From Thermoleophilia bacterium (GTDB taxonomy: Bacteria > Actinomycetota > Thermoleophilia > Gaiellales > Gaiellaceae): a DNA stretch of 13,575 bases. Position 1 is the first letter of the stretch. Every line of letters begins with the position of its first letter. Below the pieces are notes generated by a model. It searched no databases. It was not told the origin of the DNA and saw only the letters and a list, made by a program, of their open reading frames with translations. Positions 7,558 to 13,575 of the stretch are shown in pieces. The position numbers were made by a program, and so were the translations under genes. The stretch is taken from contig JAOUEK010000010.1 of the NCBI GenBank assembly GCA_029858755.1, positions 1-13,575 of the forward strand, read 5' to 3'.

Positions 7558-8916
7558 GTGACGGCGCAGCCTGTCTCGAGCCGCCCGACCCTCGCGGCGC
7601 GCGTTCGCGACCTGGCGGCTGGCGCACCGGTAGAGGCCCTGGTGCTGGCCGCGGCCGTGCCGCCGCTCTTCCTGCACGCCACGTACCAGCCGCACGTGTC
7701 GATCGCCGCCGCCTCGACCACCGTCGACGTGACGCTCGCCGACGCGGCCATTGCCGCGGTGGCCGTGGCGGCGGCGCTCCGCGGGCGGCGCGAGGGCTTC
7801 GGGCCGCTGCGGCGAGCACGCTGGGTGCTCGCGGCCGCGGGCGTGTTCGCGGCGCTGTCGCTGCTCGCCCTCGCCACGCCCGCCGTGCTCGGCGAGGAGT
7901 ACGCGTACGCGCCGCACGTGGTCAGCGCCCTCAAGCTGGCCTGGTACGCGCTGCTGCTGCCCGCTGTCGTGCTCGTCGTCCGCGGCGCCGGGGACGCCGT
8001 GCCGCTGCTCCGGGCGGTCGTGCTCTGGAGCGCGGCCGCCACGGCCTGGGGGCTGCTGCAGTTCGTGGGCGTGGTGGCGGAGTTCCAGGGCAAGCGGCCC
8101 GGGCAGCGCGAGCCGTCCTTCGTCGGCATCCACGACTTCGCGGCGCTCAGCGGCGCGGCGCTCACGCTCGGCGTGGCGGCACTCCTGCTCGCCGACGGGC
8201 GGCCCCTCCTCGGGAAGCGGTGGACGATCGCCGCGCTGGCCGCCGGCGCGCTCGGCCTCGTGCTCTCCGGCGCGATGACGGGGGTCGCGGGCATCTGGCT
8301 CGGCGCCGCAACCCTGGTCCTCGTCCTGCGTGCCGTACAGGGCATCGACGGACGCCGCGCGCTCGCCACCGCGGGGATCCTGGTCGTCGTCACGGCCGGC
8401 ACAGCCGTGATGCGGGCCGACACGATCACCCGCTTCGCCGAGTTCCTCGGCATCCGCGATCGCGGCGCCGACACCGGGATCGAGAGCTACGCGCAGCGGA
8501 CGCTGCTCGCCTACATCGGCGCGCGCATCTGGCTCGACCACCCGGTGGCCGGCGTCGGCTGGCAGGCGTCGAGCGAGGAGTGGGCCTATGCCCCCTACCT
8601 CGACGACGCGCGCCGCCGCTTCCCGGACGAGCCGGCCGAGGCGTTTCCCTCGCCGGGCAGGCCGTGGGGCGTGCAGAGCCTGTACGTGCAGGTGCCGGCG
8701 GACATGGGGGTGATCGGGCTCGCCTCGCTCGTGGCGCTGTTCGTGGTCGCGGTCGCGGCCGCGCTGCGCGGGGCGCGTGGCTCTCCGATCCCGCTCGTCG
8801 GGCTGGCGTGGCTGCTCGTCGCCGCCGGCGTCTGGGCGGGCGTCGGGCTCGTCCCCGGGATCCCGCTCGCCGCGCTCACCTTCGTCGCCCTCGGGCTCAC
8901 GAGCGTCCGTGGCTGA
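7558..8916 (+). CDS. O-antigen ligase/polymerase-like membrane protein (Wzy_C family)
   Basis: A 452-residue polytopic membrane protein with around 11 hydrophobic segments. The family hallmark is a large extracytoplasmic loop near the C-terminus, which here begins at R314 (QRTLLAYIGARIWL) and runs into DHPVAGVGW (327-335), matching the R-...-D-x-P-x-x-G-x-G pattern of WaaL/Wzy_C proteins. The loop ends with GVQSLYVQVPADMGVIGL before the last helices; many ligases have a conserved His in this stretch, and none is seen here. Such proteins polymerise lipid-linked repeat units or transfer a glycan to an acceptor on the outer membrane face. In a Gram-positive-type actinobacterium a Wzy polymerase or a wall/protein glycan ligase are both possible. 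It leads the plus operon, and its last eight bases overlap the methyltransferase gene. An upstream GTG at 7540 would add six residues. Confidence 0.78.
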   Translation: MTAQPVSSRPTLAARVRDLAAGAPVEALVLAAAVPPLFLHATYQPHVSIAAASTTVDVTLADAAIAAVAVAAALRGRREGFGPLRRARWVLAAAGVFAALSLLALATPAVLGEEYAYAPHVVSALKLAWYALLLPAVVLVVRGAGDAVPLLRAVVLWSAAATAWGLLQFVGVVAEFQGKRPGQREPSFVGIHDFAALSGAALTLGVAALLLADGRPLLGKRWTIAALAAGALGLVLSGAMTGVAGIWLGAATLVLVLRAVQGIDGRRALATAGILVVVTAGTAVMRADTITRFAEFLGIRDRGADTGIESYAQRTLLAYIGARIWLDHPVAGVGWQASSEEWAYAPYLDDARRRFPDEPAEAFPSPGRPWGVQSLYVQVPADMGVIGLASLVALFVVAVAAALRGARGSPIPLVGLAWLLVAAGVWAGVGLVPGIPLAALTFVALGLTSVRG

Positions 8917-9610
8917 CCCGCGCCTCGATCCTCCGCTCTCGATGCCGACCTACGCGGTGCGGGAGCCGCTCGTGCGCTGGCTCTCCGCCGAGGCAAGGCT
9001 CGCCTTCGACGCGCTCGGGCGCTACCGGCTGCTCGACGTCGGCTGCGGTGAGAAGCCCTACCGCGACCTGTTCGCCCCGTACGCGGCCGAGCACGTGGGC
9101 GTCGACCCGGTGGCGAACCCGCTGGCCGAGCTGCGCGGCCCGATCGAGGCCCTGCCCGTCGAGGACGCGTCGTTCGACGTCGTGCTCTGCGCCCAGGTGC
9201 TGGAGCACGTCGACGATCCAGCACAGGGTGTCCGAGAGCTCGCCCGGGTCACCCGCCCCGGGGGACGGGTGCTGCTCTCCACCCACGGCACCTACGTCTT
9301 CCACCCCGCTCCCGTCGACCACTGGCGCTGGACGCACACCGGCCTCGAGCGGCTGCTCCGCGAGAACGGCGACTGGGCGTCGGTTAGGGTGACACCCGGC
9401 GCCGGCACCGCGGCGTCGCTGGCGATGCTGAACGCGATCTACGTCGAGCACGTGCTGCGCCGCACCCCGCTCCGCTTCCTGCGTGGCGGGGCCGTGTCCG
9501 CGATCAACCGGCTCGGCCGCGCGCTCGACCGGCGTGTGTCGCTCCTCCGGGAGCCGCGGCCGGGGACGCTCGCCGCCAACTACCACGTCGTCGCCGAGCG
9601 TGCATCGTGA
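8909..9610 (+). CDS. Class I SAM-dependent methyltransferase (Methyltransf_11 type)
   Basis: A 233-residue soluble methyltransferase. Motif I is LLDVGCGEKPY (41-51), the SAM-binding glycine loop. The acidic residue at the end of strand 2 is D66 in GVDPVANP. Motif II/III is LPVEDASFDVVLCAQVLEHV (82-101), and RPGGRVLLSTH (116-126) is the post-motif strand. It probably O-methylates a sugar of the repeat unit or its polyprenyl-linked form; small-molecule or lipid targets cannot be excluded. GTG 8909 overlaps the ligase stop region by eight bases, which suggests coupling. ATG 8942 (residue 12) is an alternative with a cleaner codon but no Shine-Dalgarno. The gene ends in a 4-base overlap with the epimerase gene. 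Confidence 0.82.
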   Translation: MADPRLDPPLSMPTYAVREPLVRWLSAEARLAFDALGRYRLLDVGCGEKPYRDLFAPYAAEHVGVDPVANPLAELRGPIEALPVEDASFDVVLCAQVLEHVDDPAQGVRELARVTRPGGRVLLSTHGTYVFHPAPVDHWRWTHTGLERLLRENGDWASVRVTPGAGTAASLAMLNAIYVEHVLRRTPLRFLRGGAVSAINRLGRALDRRVSLLREPRPGTLAANYHVVAERAS

Positions 9611-10551
9611 GCGCCGCCCTCGCGCTCGTCACCGGGGGCGCCGGCTTCATCGGCTCGAACCTCGTCCGCGCGTTGCTGGAGCGGGGCCACCGCGTGCGCG
9701 TGCTCGACAACTTCTCCACGGGCCTGCGCGGGAACCTCCTCGAGCTCGCCGACGACGTCGAGGTCGTCGAGGGCGACCTGCGCTCCTACGAGCGCGTCCA
9801 CACCGCCGTGCGCGGCGTCGAGGTGGTGTTCCACCAGGGTGCGCTCGGCTCGGTGCCGCGCTCGGTGCAGGATCCACTGACGTCCAGCGCCGTGAACGTG
9901 GAGGGAACGCTCAACGTGCTGCTCGCCGCCCGCGACGAGGGCGTGCGGCGCGTCGTCGCCGCCTCGTCGTCCTCGGTGTACGGCGACGGCGGCACCTTCC
10001 CGCGCGTCGAGTCGCAGGCGGCGAACCCGATCTCGCCGTACGCCGTCGCCAAGCTGGCCGCGGAGCGGTTCTGCGTCACGTTCTGGCGCGTCTACGGCCT
10101 GGAGACGGTCGCGCTGCGCTACTTCAACGTGTTCGGGCCGAGGCAGGACCCCGGCTCACAGTACGCCGCCGTGGTGCCGCTGTTCATCCGGGCGATCGCC
10201 GCCGGCGAGCCCGTGACGATCCACGGGGACGGCGAGCAGTCGCGTGACTTCACGTACGTCTCCAACGTCGTCGACGCGAACCTGCTCGCCGCGGACGCCG
10301 ACGGCGCGGCGGGGACGGTGCTCAACGTCGCCGCGGGCGGATCGGAGACGGTGAGCACGCTCGCGGAGACGATCGGCCGCCTGCTGGGGAAGCCCGTCTC
10401 GCGCGAGCACACGCCGCCGCGGCCCGGAGACGTCCTGCAGTCCTGGGCGGATGTCACGCTCGCCCGCGCGACGATCGGGTACGAGCCGTCCGTCGGCTTC
10501 GAGCAGGGCCTGCGCCTGACCATCGACCACCTGGAGAGGAGGGCGTCGTGA
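9607..10551 (+). CDS. NAD-dependent UDP-sugar 4-epimerase-like SDR
   Basis: A 314-residue extended short-chain dehydrogenase/reductase. VTGGAGFIGSNL (8-19) is the NAD-binding TGxxGxxG motif, and D34 (VLDNFSTG) binds the adenosine ribose. SSSSVYGDG (120-128) contains the catalytic Ser/Thr position, and SPYAVAKLAAE (143-153) gives the Y145-x3-K149 catalytic pair. RYFNVFGPRQDPGSQYAAVVP (171-191) is characteristic of UDP-glucose/UDP-GlcNAc 4-epimerases of the GalE/WbpP branch. It likely supplies a C4-epimerised UDP-sugar for the glycosyltransferases of the divergent operon. Whether it acts on Glc, GlcNAc, GlcA or the corresponding uronic acids cannot be read from motifs alone. GTG 9607 overlaps the preceding stop by four bases, and its own stop overlaps the cupin start in the same way. 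Confidence 0.85.
   Translation: MSAALALVTGGAGFIGSNLVRALLERGHRVRVLDNFSTGLRGNLLELADDVEVVEGDLRSYERVHTAVRGVEVVFHQGALGSVPRSVQDPLTSSAVNVEGTLNVLLAARDEGVRRVVAASSSSVYGDGGTFPRVESQAANPISPYAVAKLAAERFCVTFWRVYGLETVALRYFNVFGPRQDPGSQYAAVVPLFIRAIAAGEPVTIHGDGEQSRDFTYVSNVVDANLLAADADGAAGTVLNVAAGGSETVSTLAETIGRLLGKPVSREHTPPRPGDVLQSWADVTLARATIGYEPSVGFEQGLRLTIDHLERRAS
10536..10543 (+). promoter_or_regulatory. Strong Shine-Dalgarno for the cupin gene
   Basis: GAGGAGGG ends four bases before GTG 10548. It is the most complete ribosome binding site in the window and lies inside the end of the epimerase gene. It fixes the cupin start and suggests the cupin is translated at a higher rate than its coupled neighbours. Confidence 0.7.
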
Positions 10552-10943
10552 GCCACGGCTTCAGCTCGATCGACGAGCTCGGCGAGGGGTACGGCTTCCG
10601 CAAGGTGCGACAGGCGCTCGGCGTGACCGCGTTCGGGATCAACGTGATCGTCTATCCGCCCGGGCACGAGGGGTTCGCCCACTACCACGACGTGCAGGAC
10701 GAGCTGTACTTCGTGCACCGCGGCACGGCGCGGTTCGAGGTCGGGGACGAGGAGCGCGTGCTCGGGCCGGGCGGGCTCTGCCACGTCGAGTCGACGACGC
10801 CACGCAAGGTGTCGAACGCGGGCGACGACGACCTCGTGCTGCTCGTCGTCGGCGGCAAGGGCGGCTACGTGGAGCGGGACGGCCAGCTCGTCGACCCCGA
10901 CGACCTCGAGCGCCGCCGTTCCTTCGGATCCGGCGACCGGTAA
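10548..10943 (+). CDS. Small single-domain cupin protein
   Basis: A 131-residue protein. The first cupin motif, G-x5-H-x-H-x4-E-x6-G, is met exactly by GHEGFAHYHDVQDELYFVHRG (G39, H45, H47, E52, G59). The second motif region, TTPRKVSN (83-90), has the order P-x-x-V-x-N, but the usual metal-binding His after the Pro is Arg86; H79 is nearby in a different register. Metal binding through two His and one Glu remains possible. Cupins beside nucleotide-sugar genes are often sugar-phosphate isomerases or epimerases, but this short single domain could equally be a binding or sensor protein, so no function is assigned. It is the last gene of the plus operon, sharing four bases with the epimerase stop and preceded by a strong Shine-Dalgarno. 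Confidence 0.75.
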   Translation: MSHGFSSIDELGEGYGFRKVRQALGVTAFGINVIVYPPGHEGFAHYHDVQDELYFVHRGTARFEVGDEERVLGPGGLCHVESTTPRKVSNAGDDDLVLLVVGGKGGYVERDGQLVDPDDLERRRSFGSGDR

Positions 10944-11035
10944 CCACCGCCCGCTCGCGCGACGACTCGCAGCCGAGACCCGCGACTATCCACGCCGTTT
11001 GCGGCTGCGAAGCGGATGCCTTCAGGGACCTTCGC

Positions 11036-11068
11036 GAGGCGAGGATCCGCCCGGCGGATCCGCGCCTC
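11036..11068. repeat. Long inverted repeat (hairpin) inside repeat unit 1
   Basis: GAGGCGAGGATCCGCC (11036-11051) pairs with GGCGGATCCGCGCCTC (11053-11068) with one mismatch, giving a potential stem of about 14-16 bp and a minimal loop. No T-tract follows on either strand, so it is not a classic Rho-independent terminator, although a stem this strong could pause polymerase or protect 3' ends. Confidence 0.85.
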
Positions 11069-11141
11069 TGCGGGGAAGACCACCGCGATCGGCCACCCAA
11101 CCAGCCGCGGCTGCGAAGCGGACGCCTTCAGGGACCTTCGC

Positions 11142-11174
11142 GAGGCGAGGATCCGCCCGGCGGATCCGCGCCTC
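11142..11174. repeat. Long inverted repeat (hairpin) inside repeat unit 2
   Basis: This is an exact copy of the hairpin in unit 1, shifted by 106 bases, with the same single mismatch in the stem. Confidence 0.85.
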
Positions 11175-11250
11175 TGCGGGGAAGACCACCGCGATCGGCC
11201 ACCCAACCAGCCGCGGCCGCGAAGCGGACGCCTTCAGGGATCTTGGCGCG

Positions 11251-11278
11251 ACCGGCATCCGCCCCCGCGGATGCCGGT
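11251..11278. terminator. Perfect 12-bp hairpin between convergent operons, possible bidirectional terminator
   Basis: ACCGGCATCCGC (11251-11262) and GCGGATGCCGGT (11267-11278) are perfectly complementary around a CCCC loop. It begins 21 bases beyond the hydrolase stop on the minus strand and is the last hairpin after the cupin operon on the plus strand. No U-rich tail is present on either side, so the terminator role is inferred from position and stem strength. It occupies the place of the longer hairpin in the partial third repeat unit. Confidence 0.5.
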
Positions 11279-11299
11279 CTTGCGAGAAGAGAAAGAGCG

Positions 11300-12460
11300 C
11301 TAACGGATGCGGCCGCTCGAGATCTGCTCGAACACCTCGCGGGCGTCCTTGCGTATGTAGCGGCGCGTGTAGACGCCGGATTGCCAGCCGCCGAGCCGCG
11401 CCTCGTCGCGGAGCAGGAACCAGACGAAGACGTCCACCTTCGGGTTGGCGCGCAGCTTGAGGTACGCCTCGCGCATGTAGTTGGCCTGATTGGCCCAGGT
11501 GACGCCGAAGAGCCGGTCGGGCGGGCTCGTCTGGTAGCCGTACTCCGTCACCCAGAGCCGGACGTTGCCGTAGAGGCGCTTCACCTCCTTGGCGAGCACC
11601 TCGAAGTTCCCGAGCGTGACCGCGGTCGCCGCCTGCCCTCGCGCCCCCTGCGGAGGAGGCGTCGAGGGCGTCTCGTTGCGCGTGCCGTAGTACGGGTGGT
11701 GCGCATAGGCGTCGAACCCGCTCGCACCGGCCGCCTTCATCGCCCGCAGGAACGTGATCGGGGACGAGGAGGGCCTGTTCGAGGTCGGGTTGTTGTTGCC
11801 CCGCGGCGCCGTGACACCGCATGCGACGCGCGCCTTCCGCTGGATCGACTTCACTCCCGATGCGATGGAGTCGCAGATCCGCGCGTAGTCCTTGGCGCTC
11901 TGCAGCACCCAGCGGCTGCCGACCTGCGCGTACTGCGGCTGCAGGAACACGGGGTTGTTGGGCTCGTTCCAGGCCAGCCACAGCCGGACCGCCGGCAGCC
12001 GTCCGTCAGGGCCGACGAACGTGCCGTTGTAGCGCCGTGCGGCCGCGACCGCGAATCTCCGGAGGTCGATCGCCTTGGTGGGCGCCGTGTTCCAGGGCCT
12101 GCCGCCGTTGGCCCACGAGGGGGTGCCGACGATGGAGAGCATCACCTCGGCGCCGATCGCCTTCCCACGCAGCACCGTCCTGTCGTAGGCCGACCAGTCG
12201 TAGGCCGGGTCGGCGGGATCGGAGGGGTTCCCCGGGCGCGTGTTGGCGACGCCGTTGGGGCCGCCCCAGCGCAGGTTGGCGCGGATCAGCTTCGTGCTCA
12301 TCTGCTGCAAGATCGGGAACACGTAGTCCGGGTTGCCGAAGAGGATCTCGGCGTCGTCGTAGATGCCGATGCGGAGGAAGCGCGAGGCGTCGGCGGTCGG
12401 GGCAAGGACGAGCGCCACGGCGTACACCGCCGTGGCGAGCAGGAGCGCGAGCCTACGCAC
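11300..12460 (-). CDS. Secreted clan GH-A-like glycoside hydrolase
   Basis: A 386-residue protein with a Sec-type signal peptide: MRR, a hydrophobic core [17 protein letters not shown], and a likely cut after A25 (ADA/S). The mature domain looks like a (beta/alpha)8 barrel of clan GH-A (GH5/GH39-like). WLAWNEPN (161-168) carries the putative acid/base E166 after the diagnostic Asn165. LWVTEYGYQ (292-300) carries the putative nucleophile E296 at the end of a later strand. AYAHHPYYG (241-249) and [10 protein letters not shown] (111-120) are typical active-site loops. The C-terminus ends soon after the barrel, with no anchor or binding module seen. GTG 12460 overlaps the decarboxylase stop by eight bases, so the two genes are co-transcribed. 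It likely cleaves or trims an extracellular polysaccharide, perhaps the one made here. The exact GH family and substrate are not resolved. Confidence 0.75.
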   Translation of the reverse strand: MRRLALLLATAVYAVALVLAPTADASRFLRIGIYDDAEILFGNPDYVFPILQQMSTKLIRANLRWGGPNGVANTRPGNPSDPADPAYDWSAYDRTVLRGKAIGAEVMLSIVGTPSWANGGRPWNTAPTKAIDLRRFAVAAARRYNGTFVGPDGRLPAVRLWLAWNEPNNPVFLQPQYAQVGSRWVLQSAKDYARICDSIASGVKSIQRKARVACGVTAPRGNNNPTSNRPSSSPITFLRAMKAAGASGFDAYAHHPYYGTRNETPSTPPPQGARGQAATAVTLGNFEVLAKEVKRLYGNVRLWVTEYGYQTSPPDRLFGVTWANQANYMREAYLKLRANPKVDVFVWFLLRDEARLGGWQSGVYTRRYIRKDAREVFEQISSGRIR

Positions 12461-13391
12461 GCGCTGCGTCCCGACCGATGGAGGCGAGCGTCCTGCGCAG
12501 GCCGTCGTCGAGCTCGACCTCGGGCTCCCAGCCGAGCAGCTGTCGTGCTCGCGTGATGTCCGGCTGTCGCACCTGAGGGTCGTCCACCGGTAGCGCCTCG
12601 AACACGATCTGGCTCGACGAGCCGGTGACGCGGATCACGGCGTCGGCGAGCTCGAGCAGGGTCTTCTCCGACGGGTTGCCGATGTTCACGGGGAGGTGCT
12701 CCCCGGACTCGGCGAGCAGGACGATCCCGCGGACGAGATCGTCGACGTAGCAGAAGCTGCGGGTCTGTGAGCCGTCGCCGAAGACGGTCAGCGGCTTCTC
12801 GTCGATCGCCTGGCGCAGGAAGGTCGGGATCGCGCGACCGTCGTGCGGGCGCATCCGCGGCCCGTACGTGTTGAAGATGCGGACGATGGCGGTGTCGACG
12901 CCCTGCTGGCGGTGGTACGCCATCGTCATCGCCTCGGCGTACCGCTTGGCCTCGTCGTAGACCCCGCGAGGGCCGATGGGGTTCACGTGCCCCCAGTAGG
13001 TCTCGGGCTGCGGGTGCACCTGGGGGTCACCGTAGACCTCGCTCGTGGAGGCGAGCAGGAAGCGGGCGCGCTTGGCCTTGGCGAGCCCGAGCGCGTTGTG
13101 GGTCCCGTAGGAGCCCACCTTGAGGGTCAGGAGCGGCAGGCGCAGGTAGTCGATCGGGCTGGCCGGGCTGGCGAGGTGGTACACGACGTCGACCGGCTCG
13201 TCGACGCGGATATGCTCGGTGATGTCGTGGCCGATGAAGTGGAACGCGCCGTCGCGGAGGTGCTCGATGTTCCCGAGCGACCCGGTCTCGAGGCTGTCGA
13301 TGCAGACGACGCGGTTGCCTCGCTCCAGCAGCGCCTCGCAGAGATGGGAGCCCAGGAAGCCGGCCCCGCCGGTGACGACGCAGGTTGGCAT
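12453..13391 (-). CDS. uxs: UDP-glucuronate decarboxylase (UDP-xylose synthase)
   Basis: A 312-residue extended SDR that converts UDP-glucuronate to UDP-xylose with bound [15 protein letters not shown] (6-17) is the NAD-binding motif. [11 protein letters not shown] (72-82) and [19 protein letters not shown] (132-150) are signatures of the UXS family rather than of GalE or Rml[10 protein letters not shown] (115-123) provides the Thr/Ser and Glu118, and Y145 and K149 form the YxxxK pair. [16 protein letters not shown] (171-186) and the late Arg in [10 protein letters not shown] (R275) are also family-typical. The length suits the single-domain bacterial form. ATG 13391 has a TAGCAT box six bases upstream. 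It is first in a two-gene operon with the secreted hydrolase and suggests the glycan contains xylose or a sugar derived from it. Confidence 0.9.
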   Translation of the reverse strand: MPTCVVTGGAGFLGSHLCEALLERGNRVVCIDSLETGSLGNIEHLRDGAFHFIGHDITEHIRVDEPVDVVYHLASPASPIDYLRLPLLTLKVGSYGTHNALGLAKAKRARFLLASTSEVYGDPQVHPQPETYWGHVNPIGPRGVYDEAKRYAEAMTMAYHRQQGVDTAIVRIFNTYGPRMRPHDGRAIPTFLRQAIDEKPLTVFGDGSQTRSFCYVDDLVRGIVLLAESGEHLPVNIGNPSEKTLLELADAVIRVTGSSSQIVFEALPVDDPQVRQPDITRARQLLGWEPEVELDDGLRRTLASIGRDAARA

Positions 13392-13397
13392 GCAGCG

Positions 13398-13424
13398 ATG
13401 CTACCCGGGCTCCCGGGCGGACAA
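13398..13424 (-). promoter_or_regulatory. Candidate promoter for the decarboxylase/hydrolase operon
   Basis: On the minus strand TAGCAT (13398-13403) ends six bases before the ATG at 13391, again the spacing of a leaderless start. TTGTCC (13419-13424) matches TTGACA at four of six positions with a shortish 15-base spacer. No Shine-Dalgarno is present between the box and the ATG, consistent with leaderless translation. Confidence 0.45.
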
Positions 13425-13457
13425 CCCCGTTCCTAACCGGATGCTCATCATCGTCGC

Positions 13458-13575
13458 GTGGGCGTGCGCCGCCGCCGCGTGATCAGCGACGCGCTGCTCC
13501 GGCGCCGGCTCGTGCCGGATCCCGTGCTGCGGCAGGTGATCCGCCGCAACTGCGCGCTCCGCCTGCGTCGCGAGC
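13458..13575 (+). CDS. Truncated N-terminus of an unidentified protein, possibly CFA-synthase-like methyltransferase
   Basis: An open plus-strand frame begins after an in-frame stop at 13434-13436 and stays open to the window end. Possible starts are GTG 13458, 13464 or 13479. The visible part reads VISDALLRRRLVPDPVLRQV (from 13479), then an Arg-rich helix (IRRNCALRLRRE). The L-V-P-D-P-x-L-R pattern followed by R-x-L-R-x-R resembles the N-termini of cyclopropane-fatty-acyl-phospholipid synthase-type methyltransferases, but 39 residues are too few to be sure. It would be transcribed divergently from the decarboxylase operon across a gap of about 66 bases. Confidence 0.4.
   Translation, partial: MGVRRRRVISDALLRRRLVPDPVLRQVIRRNCALRLRRE

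Larger units (their letters stand above)
11001..11248. repeat. 106-bp direct tandem repeat, two full copies plus a partial third
   Basis: Unit 1 is 11001-11106 and unit 2 is 11107-11212. They are identical except for one base (T at 11017, C at 11123). A third unit begins at 11213, matches for about 36 bases with a few changes (GCGGCCGCGAAGCGG, then CTTCAGGGATCTTGGCG), and then diverges. The near-identity of units 1 and 2 implies a recent duplication or ongoing homogenisation. Each full unit holds one long hairpin. Confidence 0.95.
10944..11299. other. 356-bp non-coding gap between convergent operons
   Basis: No credible gene is visible. The gap starts with about 57 bases of unremarkable sequence containing TCGCAGCCG at 10967-10975, which pairs with CGGCTGCGA at 11002-11010 across a 26-base loop. 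The rest is a 106-bp tandem repeat (two full units and a diverged partial unit) plus three hairpins, described separately. Several open frames cross it on both strands, but each only reads through the repeat in shifting frames, as expected from a unit length not divisible by three. Confidence 0.75.

Noticed and set aside
6481..8541. A 686-codon minus-strand frame crossing the divergent promoter region
   Set aside because: It is a low-complexity, Arg/Ala/Gly-rich shadow of the ligase and flippase genes, with no recognisable domain and the wrong frame for both.
10639..11206. Minus-strand frames through the tandem repeat giving repeated peptides containing ADPRLAKVPEG
   Set aside because: The 106-base unit is not a multiple of three, so the same DNA is read in different frames. 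The peptides are Arg-rich with no family features, and the region is dominated by hairpins. A repeat artefact is more likely than a gene.
11001..11278. CRISPR array
   Set aside because: The repeat unit is 106 bases, directly abutting and without unique spacers, so it does not have a repeat-spacer structure.
13441..13482. Short ORF ATG 13441 to TGA as a leader peptide
   Set aside because: It encodes only 13 residues, has no Shine-Dalgarno, and has no attenuator-like stem before the next frame. The overlapping GTG 13458 frame is more plausible.

Overview
This is a high-GC window (well above two-thirds G+C by eye) that is almost wall-to-wall protein coding. GTG starts are frequent and neighbouring genes mostly join by 4-base stop/start overlaps. 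Together with the flavour of the proteins, this points to an actinobacterium; a Thermoleophilia-like lineage (Solirubrobacterales or Gaiellales) is my guess from general familiarity, not something the sequence proves. I see no tRNA, rRNA, CRISPR array, transposase or phage gene.

The window is a cell-surface or extracellular polysaccharide locus. At the left edge a divergent polysaccharide-deacetylase-like protein (minus strand, cut by the window start) faces a polytopic GT39-like membrane glycosyltransferase (515-1837). A five-gene minus-strand operon runs from 7475 down to 1792. It encodes a Wzx-like flippase, then four GT4-type cytoplasmic glycosyltransferases, and all four junctions are 4-base overlaps. 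From the same 82-bp intergenic region a four-gene plus-strand operon runs from 7558 to 10943: O-antigen ligase/polymerase-like membrane protein, SAM methyltransferase, UDP-glucose-4-epimerase-like SDR, and a small cupin. A 356-bp gap then holds a 106-bp tandem repeat with strong hairpins. Last comes a two-gene minus-strand operon (13391 to 11300) of UDP-glucuronate decarboxylase (UDP-xylose synthase) and a secreted clan GH-A-like glycoside hydrolase. A truncated plus-strand ORF begins at the right edge.

A plausible working model: the epimerase and decarboxylase supply nucleotide sugars, the four GT4 enzymes build a lipid-linked repeat unit, the flippase exports it, and the ligase-like protein polymerises or transfers it. 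The methyltransferase, GT39-like enzyme and deacetylase-like protein would modify it, and the secreted hydrolase would trim or release it. No initiating phosphoglycosyltransferase and no chain-length regulator are visible, so the locus probably continues outside the window or relies on genes elsewhere.

I do not see a clearly new biological system. The best leads are the hairpin-bearing tandem repeat, a recurring TAnnnT box placed 6-10 bases before the first start codon of each transcription unit (suggesting leaderless transcription), and the pairing of a secreted hydrolase with UDP-xylose synthesis.
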